The notes: generated from the letters alone by a model not told the origin. Positions 21,517 to 32,919 are shown, counted from the stretch's first letter. The stretch: 64,000 nt of DNA from Onchidella celtica (GCA_963931925.1 OZ007569.1:4636007-4700006); one strand, 5' to 3'. Program-made: numbers and translations.

Positions 21517-24500
21517 AAGAAAAGCTCTCACACAACACATAAACAACCAAATTTACACAAATTTTCTGATGCTTTTTATCAATAATGTAAGTAAACAACA
21601 GCAACAAAGAGTCTATCTGACTTCCATAAGCATGTTGATCTCTGACAAATAATGTACCTCTATGTATGTCTTTCTTTGGGTGTGTTTAAACCACAAGCTG
21701 TACCATAATTTATGTCTTTCTCTGAATGTGTTTCCACAAGCTGTAACAGAATTTGTGTCTTTCTCCACGTGTGTTTCCACAAGCTGTAACAGAATCTGTG
21801 TCTTTCTCCGAGTGTTTCCACAAGCTGTAACAGAATTTGTGTCTTTCTCCGCGTGTGTTTCCAGAAGCTGTAACAGAATTTGTGTCTTCCCCCTGTTGTG
21901 TTTCGACAACCTCTAACAGAATCTATGTCTGTCTTTTTCTCCAGATGTGTACAAACAAGCTGTATCAGAATTTGGTGGCGTGGACATCATGGTCAACAAT
22001 GCTGGGATTGTCCGTGAAGCTCTCTGGGAGAAAACTATAGATATCAACTTGGTAACTGAAATGTTTAGGGCCATTTAATTGTTAGCTGCTTATCAGTTTA
22101 CACATGATAATCTGTAGTATCCTGTATAGATGACAAAGTTCGTCTCAGTCTGACCATTCTTCAGAAAACATCTATGTATCCACCCATCCATCCATACATC
22201 CATCCATCTTTTCCCCATCTATCCTCTCCCCATCTATCCACCCATCCATCCATCCATCCATCCATCCATATCCTATCCATCCATATCCTATCCATCCATC
22301 CATCCATTCATCCATCCACCCATACACAACCATCCATCCACCCACCCATCCACTTTTCCCCATCTATTTATCCATCCTTCCCCCATCTAGCCATCCATCC
22401 ATCCATCCATCCATCCTTTCCCCATCTATCCATTCATTCATCCATAGAAAGCTGTAGTACATGGTACACTACTGGCTACAGAACACATGAGGAAAGACCA
22501 AAATGGACGTGGAGGTCGTATTGTCAACATCAGCTCACTAGCAGGTAAGTGGCTTGATAACTTATATCATGGATGCAGACAAAAGAAATGCATAGGAGAG
22601 GTTTTAGAAATACGTTGCATGGCTCAACACCACTGAGATATGGAATTTGGTTGAGCCATAACATCTTAATGTTATCAGACAACTTCAAATACATCCTAAC
22701 TTGTGATCTTTCAAATCAGTTGTCAGCATCTGACCACAAGAAAGTACCTTCACTGTGTACACTGTAATTATATTTCTGCATTAACACTGCACAGCGTACA
22801 GGTTTACCCATTTATACTTTAAAATGAATTCTGTTGGTTGGGTTTACCTTTGACAATGATTTAAGAGTCATGACCAAGTCAATCCTAGATATATAGTGCA
22901 GCTGGATTTTCACGTTCTCTGTTGCATCAACAGACCAAGAAATCTGAGAAGCTTTTCATTATTTATTACCTGTCATATCAGTCGCAAACATTATCAGCCT
23001 GGAGAGAGGTTACAAAATTTTCTTCCCTTCCCATCATGAGATTATTACATGCAAATTGATTGGCAGTTGTTTGTTGTGTTTATCAATCAAGAGACCTATT
23101 TGAGTGGCAGTTCTATTATTATGATCAAATTAAAGTCAATAAAACACATGTATTTAATTTGTATTTGTCATTTTACCAGGCCTGAAGATTTTCCATCCAG
23201 CCCCGGTGTACAGCTGTACTAAACATGCAGTGAGAGTCTACACAGCAGCCTTGGCTGTGAGTTGTCGTGACTTAAAATTGGTCTAAGGGAGGTATCATAC
23301 TAAGTCTGGCCGGACACAGTCAGTTGCTGCCAGCAAAATGTACACCAAAGACACAGTGGCAGAAGCTGACAGTGTCTGACCGGGCTTAGTATGATAGCAT
23401 GCTAAAGGTGTGTTTCCTTTGGCGTGCTGCAAGGGCAGAACCACTGCTGAGAGAATTGCCAATGAATGGGATGCCTCGGGCACACAAGCATGTTTCATTA
23501 TGAGCAGTTTAACTTTACCATTACAACTCTGCCAAGGTGTTGAATATGAATGCAAAATACGGATCTGAGACAGAGGAGAGGAACCTTGAAAAGTTTTTGA
23601 AGAAAATATTTAAGCAATTGTTATTAGATAAAGGGTCATCTCCTTAAATGAACATCTTCCTGTCACGGCTTTGATACAGCACCTACCCGTCTTACACTTT
23701 GGTACATTAAAATATAACAGGAGGGCATTCATGGTTTTGATATCTGGTGGGTGTAAATGGCAGCTACTAGGACCATTTTTCCTTTAAACAATGATCCGGA
23801 CAAAAAATCTTGAAAATAATATTAAAAATAAGTGAAAAATCAAATATATGGAAGATTGTAAGAAAGAAACAATTGGCAAGATGCAATGGAGGACTTGAAC
23901 TCATGGAAAAAAGCTTTTGCAAGCTAACACTCTACCAATTGAGCCCCGAATTGTACTTCTGGCATGTTATGTAAATGTACTATTTATAAACAAATTCTCC
24001 TGGCCCTGGTTTTTGTCCAGCAAACTTTTCCTCCATATAGTGATCACTTCTTCTTCTTCTTCTTTCGTTCACCAATCTAAATCTGCAGTTTTGTTCTTTT
24101 AAGAAAATCTACAGTTTTCTGCAGTTCTGGCAGAGCACCATAGAGTTTGATATTCAGGTTGGTGGGTTGGGGCCAATACATTTCTCGCAGTGCTGAGAAG
24201 AGTGTGCAGTTCTGCAATATTTGCTCCGTGTTTTGAGGAGACTGGCTGCACTCACATATGGCAGATGTTCCTATTTTAAACTTGGTCAACATATGGTGGT
24301 GGAGCTTATTGTGACCAGTTCTTAGTCTGAACAATATTATTTGATCCTCTCTGTTCAGGAGATGATATTTATCCTGTTATAGTGTTCACAGATGTTTTGA
24401 CTTTCAGCGTGACCCTAACAATGCTGGGAGTGGTGTCCAGTATGCAGTGATCTGCCCAGGTGCCGTGGAGACACCCCTGTTTTCTGGATGGTCAGAAGGC

Positions 24501-26979
24501 AAAAAAGATAAAGCTTCAAAGGACACTCCAGTGGTCATTCCATTGTCGTGAGTATCTTTATTATTATTATTATTATTATTATTTTATATAGCGCATATCC
24601 ATTTTTAAGATAGTCTATGCGCTTTACAGAAGAAACCTGTCAACCATGGAGCGCTGGCGAAGCGCTCAACACACTGCACTGCTTCTTTCTCTCTCCCTTT
24701 CTCGCTCACTCTCTCTCTCTATCTCAGAGCAACTTGTAATGCAGCCTGTTAGGCGCAGTTCACAATTCACAACAGTTCACAACTCACAACTCACAATACA
24801 AATAATATTTGAATATTTATTAATAATAATATATATTTAATAATGAATAATAAATTTTGTTGTTGCTGGTGGGGAGATGATATGGATACATTTTAATCTA
24901 TTAATTTCAATTTTGCCCGAGCAGTGGCCTGTTCGGCCTGCTCTTTACGATTTCCAACTGCCAAGGTGTCTTTAAGTAACGTGAGCCCTCCGAACGGGCC
25001 CTCCGAATTTTTTCGTCCTTATCCGAGAAGACTAGGTACTCGATCCTAGAATCAGGGACTTGAAAATATGAGAAAAATCCCCATTTCCAACATGCCTGCA
25101 CTGCCCGGGTTTAGAACCCGGGATCCTTGGCATGAGAGGCGAGCACCTTGCCTCTAGACCTTATCGTTCCACATGACAGGTTGAAAGTGTTTAGGTCTTT
25201 AGGTTCGCTGCCGTTAGCATTTACACCTCAATATCTTTGTTTTTATTTTATTGTTTTTTTTTCTGTGTGTTTTTCTGGTAAGGATTCGATTTTTAGAAGT
25301 TTGCACAGGCAGTCGCTTTGTTCTGCTTGCTCTTCTCGACTTTCAACTGCCAAGGTATCTTTAACATGCGCAACGTGCACACGGGGCCTCCGAGTTTCTT
25401 GTTCTTATCCAAGAAGACCAAGTGCTCAATCCTACCTACCACAGGTTAGAAACAGGAATTCCCCCCCCCCCCCCCCCCCCCCAAAGTCCAACATGCCTGC
25501 ACTGACCGGGATCAAACCCGATACCTTCGGTATGATAGGCAAGCACCTTGCTTCTTGACCAGCTTGTCCCCTCAAGACAGGTTGAATAACTGGGTATAGA
25601 CTTCTGATGTACTTTTTCATTGTTGCAGCTGTTTATAAACGGTTGCCAGATACCAAAGCAAAAATTTGTAATTTGTATACTTCTTAATCCTATTTGGGAA
25701 ATTTGCCTTTGTGCCATTGCAGCCCAGTTACAACTGAATCAGGCACGTCGTCGCCATAGTGCAGCGCCAGTCGGCAAATATTTTTTTTTGGGGGGGGGGG
25801 GATGACGGGGGAGGGGGAGGGAATGGTAGGGGCGAATTCTATTTAATTTTGCCCTGGCAGCGGCCTGTTCGGCCTGCTCTTTTCGATTTCCAACTGCCAA
25901 GGTATCTTTAACGTGCGCAACGTGCACACGGGCCCTCCGAATTTTTTCGTCTTTATCCGAGAAGACTAGGCACTCGATTGTACCCCCTAATAGGATCAGG
26001 GACATGAAAATATGAGAAAAATCCCAAATTTCCAACATGCCTGCACCGGCCGGGTTTTGAACCCGGGATCCTTGGCATGAGAGGCGAGCACCTTGCCTCT
26101 AGACCACCTTGTCCCCATGGTTGTCCAGACAAGCTGGGGGAGAGAGGCAAGATTTGAAGCTGTAGTTGTCTGAGCAACGATGCAACAAGATGGGAAAGCT
26201 GGGACATTTTTTTTTTTTTCAGGGCTTCGCTAACACCATTTATGGTCCATGGGTGACCTAATAAATAACGGCACTTAACTTAAACATGCTGTTTTATTGT
26301 GAGACAAACATGAAATCGATTTGGCAGGGAGTGTTTTGGTGGTGGGGAAGTTGCCCACATTTGTGGAAAACAAGTGAAAAAATAGCTTGGTATGTTTGTT
26401 GGCTAGAGCCAGTGTGTCCACATGCCTCTTATTCCTTGTCATTCCTTCACTTTTGTTCAAGTCTTTCCAGGAGCAAACCACTTAGAAAAGTACTGAAATA
26501 TGGCCAGGGAGAGAAAACACATTGATTTTGTAAAGCTCTAGGCTGGCCACAATACAACAACAAAAATTTTACATGATAAACAATAATTTGCCAGTTTTCC
26601 TCAAGCTGAACAAAATATTCAAAAGTTTGAGCAAATTTTGAAATGATCTGAAGAAACCAATATACTATCTTAGAAGCTATTTAGTGATACAGTTCCACAG
26701 TTTAAAAAACTGTCACACTGAATGAATTGAGCTGTGTATTCTGTTTTCCCACTGTATGTAATAATCCTATCCAAAACTAGTCCACAATGTAAATTAATAT
26801 GTTTGTTTTAATTTCTGCTTGTTTGTGTCTATCTCTGAAACAGTGTCTCTAGAGTGGCGGAGTGTTTGCTAGAATTATTGCGCCTGGAGAACATGAATGG
26901 ATGTACGCTTCATGTGGAGAACGACACCAAACAGTACGTCACAATGGAGTACAGACCAGTGGAAACACAGCCTAAGTAA
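19413..26979 (+). CDS. 15-hydroxyprostaglandin dehydrogenase-like SDR, seven exons, 257 aa
   Basis: Exons: 19413-19505, 20745-20868, 21945-22051, 22448-22544, 23180-23256, 24408-24547 and 26844-26979. They total 774 nt, all introns are GT-AG, and phases are compatible throughout. The protein is a classical short-chain dehydrogenase. It has the TGGAQGIG nucleotide-binding loop, VFIADMN with the Asp expected for NAD rather than NADP, LDVTD, NNAG, NISSLAG with the catalytic Ser, YSCTK with the Tyr and Lys, and CPGAVETP. The length is close to the 266 residues of human HPGD, and [12 protein letters not shown] resembles its N-terminus. Expected role: cytosolic NAD-dependent oxidation of 15-hydroxy eicosanoids or a similar secondary alcohol; the substrate is inferred, not shown. 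Introns carry a foldback, two tandem arrays, a MITE, a LINE tail and three SINEs. The 43-bp array in intron 2 resembles the exon 3 acceptor. Another cytosolic SDR is the main alternative. Confidence 0.92.
19560..19987. repeat. Foldback element in intron 1 of the dehydrogenase gene
   Basis: The left arm (about 19636-19710, GTACAAAGCCTCGCTTAGG) is the approximate inverse of the right arm (about 19925-19985, TTCTTACGCGAGACTTTGC). It belongs to the same family as 10487-10640. Confidence 0.5.
21441..21523. repeat. (GA)n microsatellite in intron 2
   Basis: A GA-rich run with a few A insertions, about 80 bp, inside intron 2 of the dehydrogenase gene. Confidence 0.9.
21668..21926 (+). repeat. 43-bp minisatellite resembling the exon 3 splice acceptor
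   Basis: About six units of 41-45 bp, each of the form GTCTTTCTCC.CGTGTGTTT followed by CCACAAGCTGTAACAGAATT. The next segment in register (21927-21975) is the true branch/acceptor region and first 31 nt of exon 3: TTTCTCCAG, then ATGTGTACAAACAAGCTGTA, then TCAGAATTTGG. The array therefore looks like serial copies of the intron-exon junction. Most units have lost the acceptor AG; one unit keeps CTCCGAG. Confidence 0.8.
22172..22447. repeat. (CATC)n microsatellite abutting the exon 4 acceptor
   Basis: CATC/ATCC units with CTAT and TTCC variants run directly into the acceptor CATTCATCCATAG at 22447. The array itself forms the pyrimidine-containing tract of intron 3. Confidence 0.9.
23293..23394. 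mobile_element. Palindromic MITE in intron 5
   Basis: The left arm begins TATCATACTAAGTCTGG and the right arm ends CTTAGTATGATA. About 30 bp of the arms match at 26 positions, and the complementarity extends to about 42 bp. The outermost TA on each side could be a Tc1/mariner-type TA target duplication. No coding sequence. Confidence 0.6.
23878..23950 (-). other. tRNA-like sequence (SINE head or tRNA pseudogene)
   Basis: The minus strand reads GGGGCTCAATTGGTAGAGTG, which resembles a tRNA D-arm/A box, followed about 30 nt later by GAGTTCAAGTCC, which resembles a B box. The anticodon stem and acceptor stem do not fold properly. Not called as a functional tRNA. Confidence 0.35.
24046..24360 (-). 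mobile_element. 5'-truncated LINE tail in intron 5
   Basis: The minus strand encodes [20 protein letters not shown] followed by a Cys/His cluster (CECSQS...EQILQNC), then an (AAG)n tail (plus strand TTCTTCTTCTTCTTC at about 24049-24064). It matches the C-terminal region of the LINE at 15961-18745 ([20 protein letters not shown]), so it is a second, older insertion of the same lineage inside the host gene. Confidence 0.8.
24556..24630 (-). repeat. CR1/L2-like 3' tail in intron 6
   Basis: A (TTA)n run is followed by TATATAGCGCATATCC and TATGCGCTTTACAG, a small hairpin. The same layout, a TAA-type run then TATATAGCGCC...GGCGCTGTACA, ends the LINE at 45806-48340, so this is probably a short tail of a related element. 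Confidence 0.5.
24903..25170 (-). mobile_element. tRNA-derived SINE S, copy 1 (intron 6)
   Basis: On the minus strand a tRNA-like head (GGTCTAGAGGCAAGGTGCTC, then GGGTTCTAAACCCGGG as B-box region) is followed by a central domain containing CTTCTCGGATAAGGACG and CCTTGGCAGTTGGAAAT. It is one of seven related copies in the window. Confidence 0.8.
25197..25574 (-). mobile_element. tRNA-derived SINE S, copy 2 (intron 6)
   Basis: Head and central domain as in copy 1 but more diverged, with a C-run of about 24 bp at 25459-25482. The distal part (GGTTCGCTGCCGTTAGCATT on the plus strand) is shared with the fragment at 40072-40262, suggesting a longer subfamily. Confidence 0.7.
25690..26118 (-). mobile_element. 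tRNA-derived SINE S, copy 3, full length (intron 6)
   Basis: About 430 bp. Head at 26030-26118 with B box GGGTTCAAAACCCGG, central domain, then a distal tail (TTTGGGAAATTTGCCTTTGT on the plus strand at about 25694). The same extent and order occur at 34722-35149, which defines the full-length element. Confidence 0.85.
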
Positions 26980-26981
26980 AG

Positions 26982-26987
26982 AATAAA
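26982..26987 (+). promoter_or_regulatory. Candidate polyadenylation signal
   Basis: AATAAA lies 2 nt after the dehydrogenase stop codon. It is unusually close to the stop; a site further downstream may be used instead. Confidence 0.35.
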
Positions 26988-27775
26988 CAATAAGAAGTTG
27001 CCATGGAGAGAAAAACTATACAGATATTAAGGGGAAAAAAAAGAAGACAGAAGACAGAGGATAAATGCTATCCCTTCTTTCACTCAATATAACATAAATG
27101 TATGTGTTATTGTGTAAGTGTAGGCTTTAATGTCAGGTTATCCTATGACGGACTTTTGGTTCTAATAATTAATACAAAAGACGATAATTCATTGGTATGA
27201 TCATTGGCATGGCTATGGTTTAGATGCTTTTTGATATGATGCTCAATACATGTACAGACACATAATATACAGGACTACTACTGAAATGTCTGATGTCCAA
27301 CAAAAAAAATTTATCTCATCTGAATGCTGTTGTTGTGAGGATTTGTTTCTGTCTTTTGTCATTCAACCCCAAGCTGTTTGTCTGTCTATCAGTTTGTTGG
27401 TCTTTGCATGTAGGTCTCTCTGTTGACTCGCCTATTAAACTTGGATTTGTACATTTTATTTGCTCTGGACTTGAAGATCCATACTGTTGGCTTTTTGTCA
27501 CTCTGAGCAAACCTGAATGAAGCATTCATTCTTTACTACAAAATTTAATGATACTAAATGAAAGTTTCTCATCTTACATTACCACCAAAGAGCTCACGCC
27601 AGTGAAAAATCTAGTAATTTCTGAGAACAGCCTAAACAAATGGCACTGTGAAGCTGGCGTATCAGATAAACAGAAACTAGTGATGGAATAGCTGAAGGAG
27701 TCAGAAGCCAGAAATCAGACTGGAGGCAAATAGTCAAATGCACTTCAAGATCAAACACAAAACATTTAACTACCA
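26988..27775. other. Region downstream of the dehydrogenase gene
   Basis: Probable 3' UTR and intergenic sequence. No other gene or repeat was recognised. Confidence 0.4.
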
Positions 27776-28140
27776 ATAGGTAGAATGCGCATATCCACCA
27801 TCTTGTCTGTCCGGACCCACTTAAGGCGTCGCGAACCATTCGGCGGGGAGTTTTTAAAAAGTTCACTACTGTAAACAATGACACGTGTGTATACGCACAT
27901 GGGAGACGTTCGGTCAATTCTTTTACTTCCTTTCTCTTGTTTACACGGATGGTAGGGAATCTGACCAGCTTGGATCCATCCTTTCCACCCCTGTCACAAC
28001 AGTCAACTGCAATGCAACCAGCAGGCATTTTAACCACTTAGACACATCTCGAAGTTACACTCATCAGCTGATCCACCGGCCATCTTGTTTGGCGGAAGTA
28101 CAAAACAAAAACTCTGTGACGTCATGCGCATTCTACCTAT
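27776..28140 (-). mobile_element. P-like element with THAP-domain fragment, copy 1 (365 bp)
   Basis: Inverted ends read ATAGGTAGAATGCGCAT on both sides (17 bp). A CRE octamer TGACGTCA lies at 28117-28124, just inside the right end. The element encodes a THAP-like N-terminus on the minus strand. No convincing target-site duplication was found, so the exact ends could be off by a base or two. A second copy is at 35660-36093. Confidence 0.75.
27924..28028 (-). pseudogene. THAP zinc-finger N-terminal fragment
   Basis: From a Met at 28026-28028 the frame reads MPAGCIAVDCCDRGGKDGSK, then LVRFPTIRVNKRKE. This fits the start of a THAP domain: a C-x4-C pair within the first ten residues, then an FP motif. 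The expected downstream Cys-x2-His is not in the same frame. A GTAAAAG at about 27927 could be a splice donor, as THAP exons are often split here. THAP domains bind DNA at the N-terminus of P-element transposases and host THAP proteins. With inverted ends and no transposase core, this is a deletion derivative. Confidence 0.6.
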
Positions 28141-29916
28141 AGACTGTTGTTATAATCGCGGACACATCCCAAGCATTTTGCGCTAGGGGCACATACGTGT
28201 GCGTAATATCCCTAACCCCATCCATATCTTCAACCCTAAATCTTATCGAATCCCTAACCCTGACCTCTACCCTTTCAATAAAAAAACTGGAGGGAAACAA
28301 AAAGAAGATCTGAAAGAATGATTAATTAAGGCTGTTATAAGGAGTATTTTGTGAGGAGCTCTGAAGTCACAAAACACTTTAAAATATGTATCCATAGGGC
28401 AAAAAACTTTGTAACAATTTATATAGCAATATGTAACAAAACATGTACCAATAAGTAACAAAACAAAATATTTCATTTGTGTCTATGACTTGCTGAATAG
28501 TGCACTGGGATAATTCAGTATCAACAAGGATCTGAATACACGACACGGCCACGCTTTTCTCCGCTAAACCTTCAAGACTTTCCTATTAATAGCCTGAACT
28601 TTGTAATCATAATTATGTACCAATATGTAAAAAAAAAAAAACTTATGTACCGGCGCTGTATGCAATAAACCCAAACGTATATTTGAACGTGTATTTGAGT
28701 ACATTTTTTTTCATGTTTACTTTGTCCTACCCGTGATCATAATTAGTGGTGATTAATACAAAAGTGATACGCTACGCACGATAGTCACACTGAAGTACTT
28801 ACGTGTAACCAGTGGATCAAAGGAAACAACTCACCCAAAATGTGTGTCGGCGGATAATTTTTATGATTATTGCCCTTAGAACACTCGCCTCCTGGATCCT
28901 CCAGCGCGCCTTGGTCTCAGGCGAATGAAAGAACAAAATACTCGTCAGACTGAGAAAAGAAGTAATGAATGGCTTTTTTTTTGGGGGGGGGGGGGGGGGG
29001 TCAGCAAAAAAAAATATATATATATAATAGACAGGTCAGCATCTGAGGAGAAGAATTGTAAGTGATGCTTTGTTTTAGAACATGATTCATCGTAAATAAC
29101 TGCAGCAGGTTTTATTTTATTTATATTTTATTATCTTGTTGCAGTGTTTCCACATAAGGTTCATATCTTGTAGCAATGTTTCCCCACACACAGAGATAAG
29201 GTGATGCATTACTGGAGAAATTCATATGGTCAATGAACGCCGTACGACAGGGAGTCCAGATGGGTAGAAAAGCTGCAAACCACCCACACTTTTCAAGACA
29301 TTTTGAGGAGCAGCTTTGATCTGTCCTGTGACAGGACACTCGTCAATTCTTTACATTATTTTGTGTTCGTGATTTACATTGGTTTACAGTTTAGAGTACA
29401 AATGTATGATGTTTTCCTTGAAGCCTGGCGTAACCTTTTTAGGTACTTTATGGCTGGAATTCATGATTTGAATTCGATCATTTGGCGTTTTACGTGTAAA
29501 GACATCATAGGACATCCTGGGCTAAATCTAATTTTTAGCATCGTTAAAATATCTTTTTTTCTTCTCTGGGATATATATAAATATTTTATTTTTTTTTACT
29601 TACAAATAGTTTTATTTGGTTATGACAAATTTAATGGAACTGGATAAGGAATTAATCGGGGGGCGGCACACGCGCTGAATGTTGAAAACTGTACAAATTT
29701 GTTTTTGGGCACTTCCGGCATTTTCACATAGCACGACAGACTTGTTCTTGCATGTTCAGTAATTCATTGTGTTGTCTGGGGCGTTTTTCACTCACATGGC
29801 CGGGTGGTTGGTGGACGCTCCTGATACAGTGGTAGGCTCTCCTTCTGTCCTGTCATTCTGTAATATTCTGTCTATAGATGGTCTTGTTACTTCCTAGCAC
29901 AACATGGCCGTTATCG
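28141..29916. other. Intergenic region
   Basis: No gene supported. It includes CCCTAACCC-type motifs at about 28212-28275, an A-run near 28630 and a G-run at about 28983-29000 followed by (TA)n. Confidence 0.4.
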
Positions 29917-29924
29917 TGTCGACG

Positions 29925-30440
29925 CACAGACTAATAAATCAACCAGACTGGAAACACAAGCTTCGGGCTGTGTCGTTTTTTACGGAAGTTAATGAGATGC
30001 GGCTGTACAACCAACATGGCCGCCGCTCGGGAAATTTCTATTCTAGTTCTATCTGCAGTAGAAATTTCTTTTTATTTGTCAAGATTGGTTGTACATGTAT
30101 TAATTTCTTGGTGCGGAACCAAACTTCCGCGTTCAGTAGGCGCGTCAAAATGGTATCATTCAAAATTGTAGCTATGCTGAAGCGTCGGTCGCAACCGTAA
30201 ACCTAATGTGTATTAATAATGCATTATCTTGCCTATCCTTTCATTTTATTGTCTACAGCTGCCTTTTTTTTTATTGTTATAAATGATGACCGTCTGGACT
30301 TTTAACGACCGCTGCATTGTAGCTATGCTGAAGCGTCGGTCGCAACCGTAAACCTAATGTGGCGGATGGTTCATGACCTTTCGCTGTTTTGTGACGTCAC
30401 ACAATAGGCTCATCCAGTCTGGGTATTTTATTAGTCTGTG
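29925..30440 (-). mobile_element. MITE family M, copy B (516 bp, perfect 8-bp TSD)
   Basis: Ends are CACAGACTAATAAATCAACC and ...TTATTAGTCTGTG, flanked by TGTCGACG on both sides (29917-29924 and 30441-30448). It is longer than copy A because the segment TAGCTATGCTGAAGCGTCGG occurs twice, separated by an AT-rich insert with TGTCTACAG. It represents a longer subfamily shared with copies C and E. Confidence 0.9.
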
Positions 30441-30448
30441 TGTCGACG

Positions 30449-32915
30449 TACTTTTTACAAACCCAAACTCAAACCAGAACTCCCACTTAGACTCCGCCTA
30501 CTTGGGTAGCCATGACGTCATGAAATAGATCTACTCTCCGTAACCTCGTGGGTGGGCTACATTCATGAACACTGAGAGTAAGTTAGGCAGTAACGCGTAG
30601 CGGAAAAAGGTTAATTAATGTTATACCAACTTTTGAAAAATATGAAAAGCCCAGTAGCCTTGATGCTTTTTTCTTCCTGAAAATGTCAGTGACGCCAGTT
30701 TGTGCAAATTGCAGACTCAGATGGTTACAACGCCAGTGAATTTGAGCGAAAGTGGAACAAATATTCATGTCTTGTTTGTGAAATGCCCGTTTCCAATCTT
30801 ATTCTTAACCCTGGAAAACTTGATGCATAGCAATTAGCATGTAACATTTTCAAAACGAACAAATACACAAACTCTCTTGTTTTATATTGTTGAGTTAATG
30901 TTATAACACGCTTAGCAGTACAGGAAAGTGTCGTTTTATTTATATTTATATAAGTGCTATCAGTTACTGCTGACTCTCCGACAACCTGTACATTTTCAGT
31001 CAAACATACAGCGAGCAAACAGCCGATCTACTTCACAAGCTGTGTCTACTGAATTCTGTGTGAATGACCAGAGCATTAGCAGGTTACAGATCACGGTTAC
31101 TTAAGACCATCAAAACATGTCGTTGGGCATCTCACAATCTGGGGGATCGATGTCAAGTGTTGGTTGTGGGCTACAGCGCCTTGTCACTGCCCGTGATAAG
31201 ATCTTTACTCTCAGAAAGTGACACATCGATATTAATAGTTTTGAACTTATAAGCCGAAACGTTACTGCCACATGCGTATCTACATTATAAAAAGAATTCG
31301 CTCGATTTTCTACATCTGCCGCCGCTCACACAGCTCTGATTGGCCCAGAATTTTACAGGTGCATTCTTTTTTTACCTGCAGAAAGTTTTGTTTAAATGAG
31401 AAGACTTGAAATAGTTTGCACACATGCTAGTATTTGTGTGGGCTGGACAACACGGCTGTCTAAGGGAACAATTTCAATACAGATTTAATACATGATACGA
31501 GTGATTATAAAGGAGATGCTTCGCGAAGGACAGTTCGCGAGGATTATTATAGTATCGTTTTTTTTGTTTTTTTTAAAGGCGAAAGACTATTTTTTTTTCC
31601 CGGAAGGCAAGGAAAAATGACCCTACAGCATTTTACTGTCCCTAACGAAGCGTTTCCAGTTATAATTATGAAGTCGCTTCGATACGTGACAGGGCTGATT
31701 TTTCAATGCCAACGATATGTGGATGTTTGAGTATATATATATGGCCTACGCCTTTTAGGTGGTCGAGGGGCCAAGCTCTCAGATGGCCGAAAACCTTGCA
31801 CAAAAAAAATAATCTCCTGAATTTGCTGTAAATGTTAAAAAAAGCACTTTGGGAATCTGAAAATGTCGACAGCCTTCAGTTGCATGACAGATTAGGCCTC
31901 TTTTCAGCGAAAACTATGATAAAATCTTAACTCGTATCCAGCCAAATATCAAAGAGATCTCATTTCTTAATATTCATCAAATGAATTGGGGCAAAGATTG
32001 TTAAGCTTACCACACTCCATATTAATTGATTTTGTATCATCCATTCGATCATTTATTTTTTTATGCAAATACTTTCTATCGTTTTGTTCTCTCCAACATT
32101 TCTCTATATTTTCTTGCCACATTGTACAAGGATACAAATAATCGCCCATCATTCTGTTTTTTGGATGTTTGGCACAGGACAGGTACCGGTATCAAGTGTC
32201 ATGATATCAAACACAAACACGTTCTGCGACACGGATGAGGGTTAAAGAAAAAGAAACGTGAAACCGTGAGCTCTGGCTATTGAAATATGATAGGCGTTTG
32301 CCTCAGAACTAAGTACATCTTAGTGGAAGAGAATTATTGCCTAAATTTGAAAGCAATCGGTTTTGGCTTGTTTTGATTCTTACTGAAGATAAATGATTTA
32401 TGTTTTTATCGGGCCATTCTTTTGATTGCATCTGAACTGCCACTTGTCACAAACGAAAGATGAGAAAAACAATAACATAAGAAATCAGGTCATAATAAGA
32501 ATTGAGGACTGCAGGTAAGCTTGATTTAATTCAGCCTGACTTCAAGAGAGAAGCAGGTGTGTGATTTGTTTACCTAGCGTGTTTCAGACGGAGAGAAAAG
32601 ATCAGTTTGCCCTGGTGGAGTGACAGAGATGGTTCAGACAAAACATTCAGGGCAGCTTTGTACTGCAATTTGTCTGTGTGCATGTTCCATGTCTGGACTC
32701 TCTCACACAAACCTCTGGCAAAGGAAGTGCCACATTCAGTGACAAAAAGCCTTATAAAACAGATTTTTTTGCCCAGTGTAAGAATATTCAGTGTCCTTAA
32801 TATTTACAGTATAACATAATGCCCCCTGAGGAATTCAAGCTCTTTTAGTCGCTGGACGGCAAGGAATGGATCAGTGACTGCAAAATGGAAATATGTTTAT
32901 AGTGTGAAAAGATAC
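30449..32915. other. Intergenic region without recognisable gene
   Basis: AT-rich unique-looking sequence. Short open frames (for example 30725-31018 minus and 32607-32819 plus) have no domain I recognise and no splice context. No clear repeat family. Confidence 0.4.
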
Positions 32916-32919
32916 TCAT

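Noticed and set aside
22172-22548. Open frames on both strands through Pro/Ser/Ile/His or Met/Asp/Gly/Trp repeats
   Set aside because: They are generated by the CATC microsatellite and overlap the intron 3-exon 4 junction of the dehydrogenase gene.
24903-26118. Recurring open frames such as [11 protein letters not shown] and [11 protein letters not shown]
   Set aside because: They are the central domain of tRNA-derived SINEs read as protein; the same frame recurs at 34722-35149 and is not a gene.
28200-28275. Telomere-like CCCTAACCC motifs
   Set aside because: Only a few scattered, imperfect occurrences; not a TTAGGG-type tandem array.
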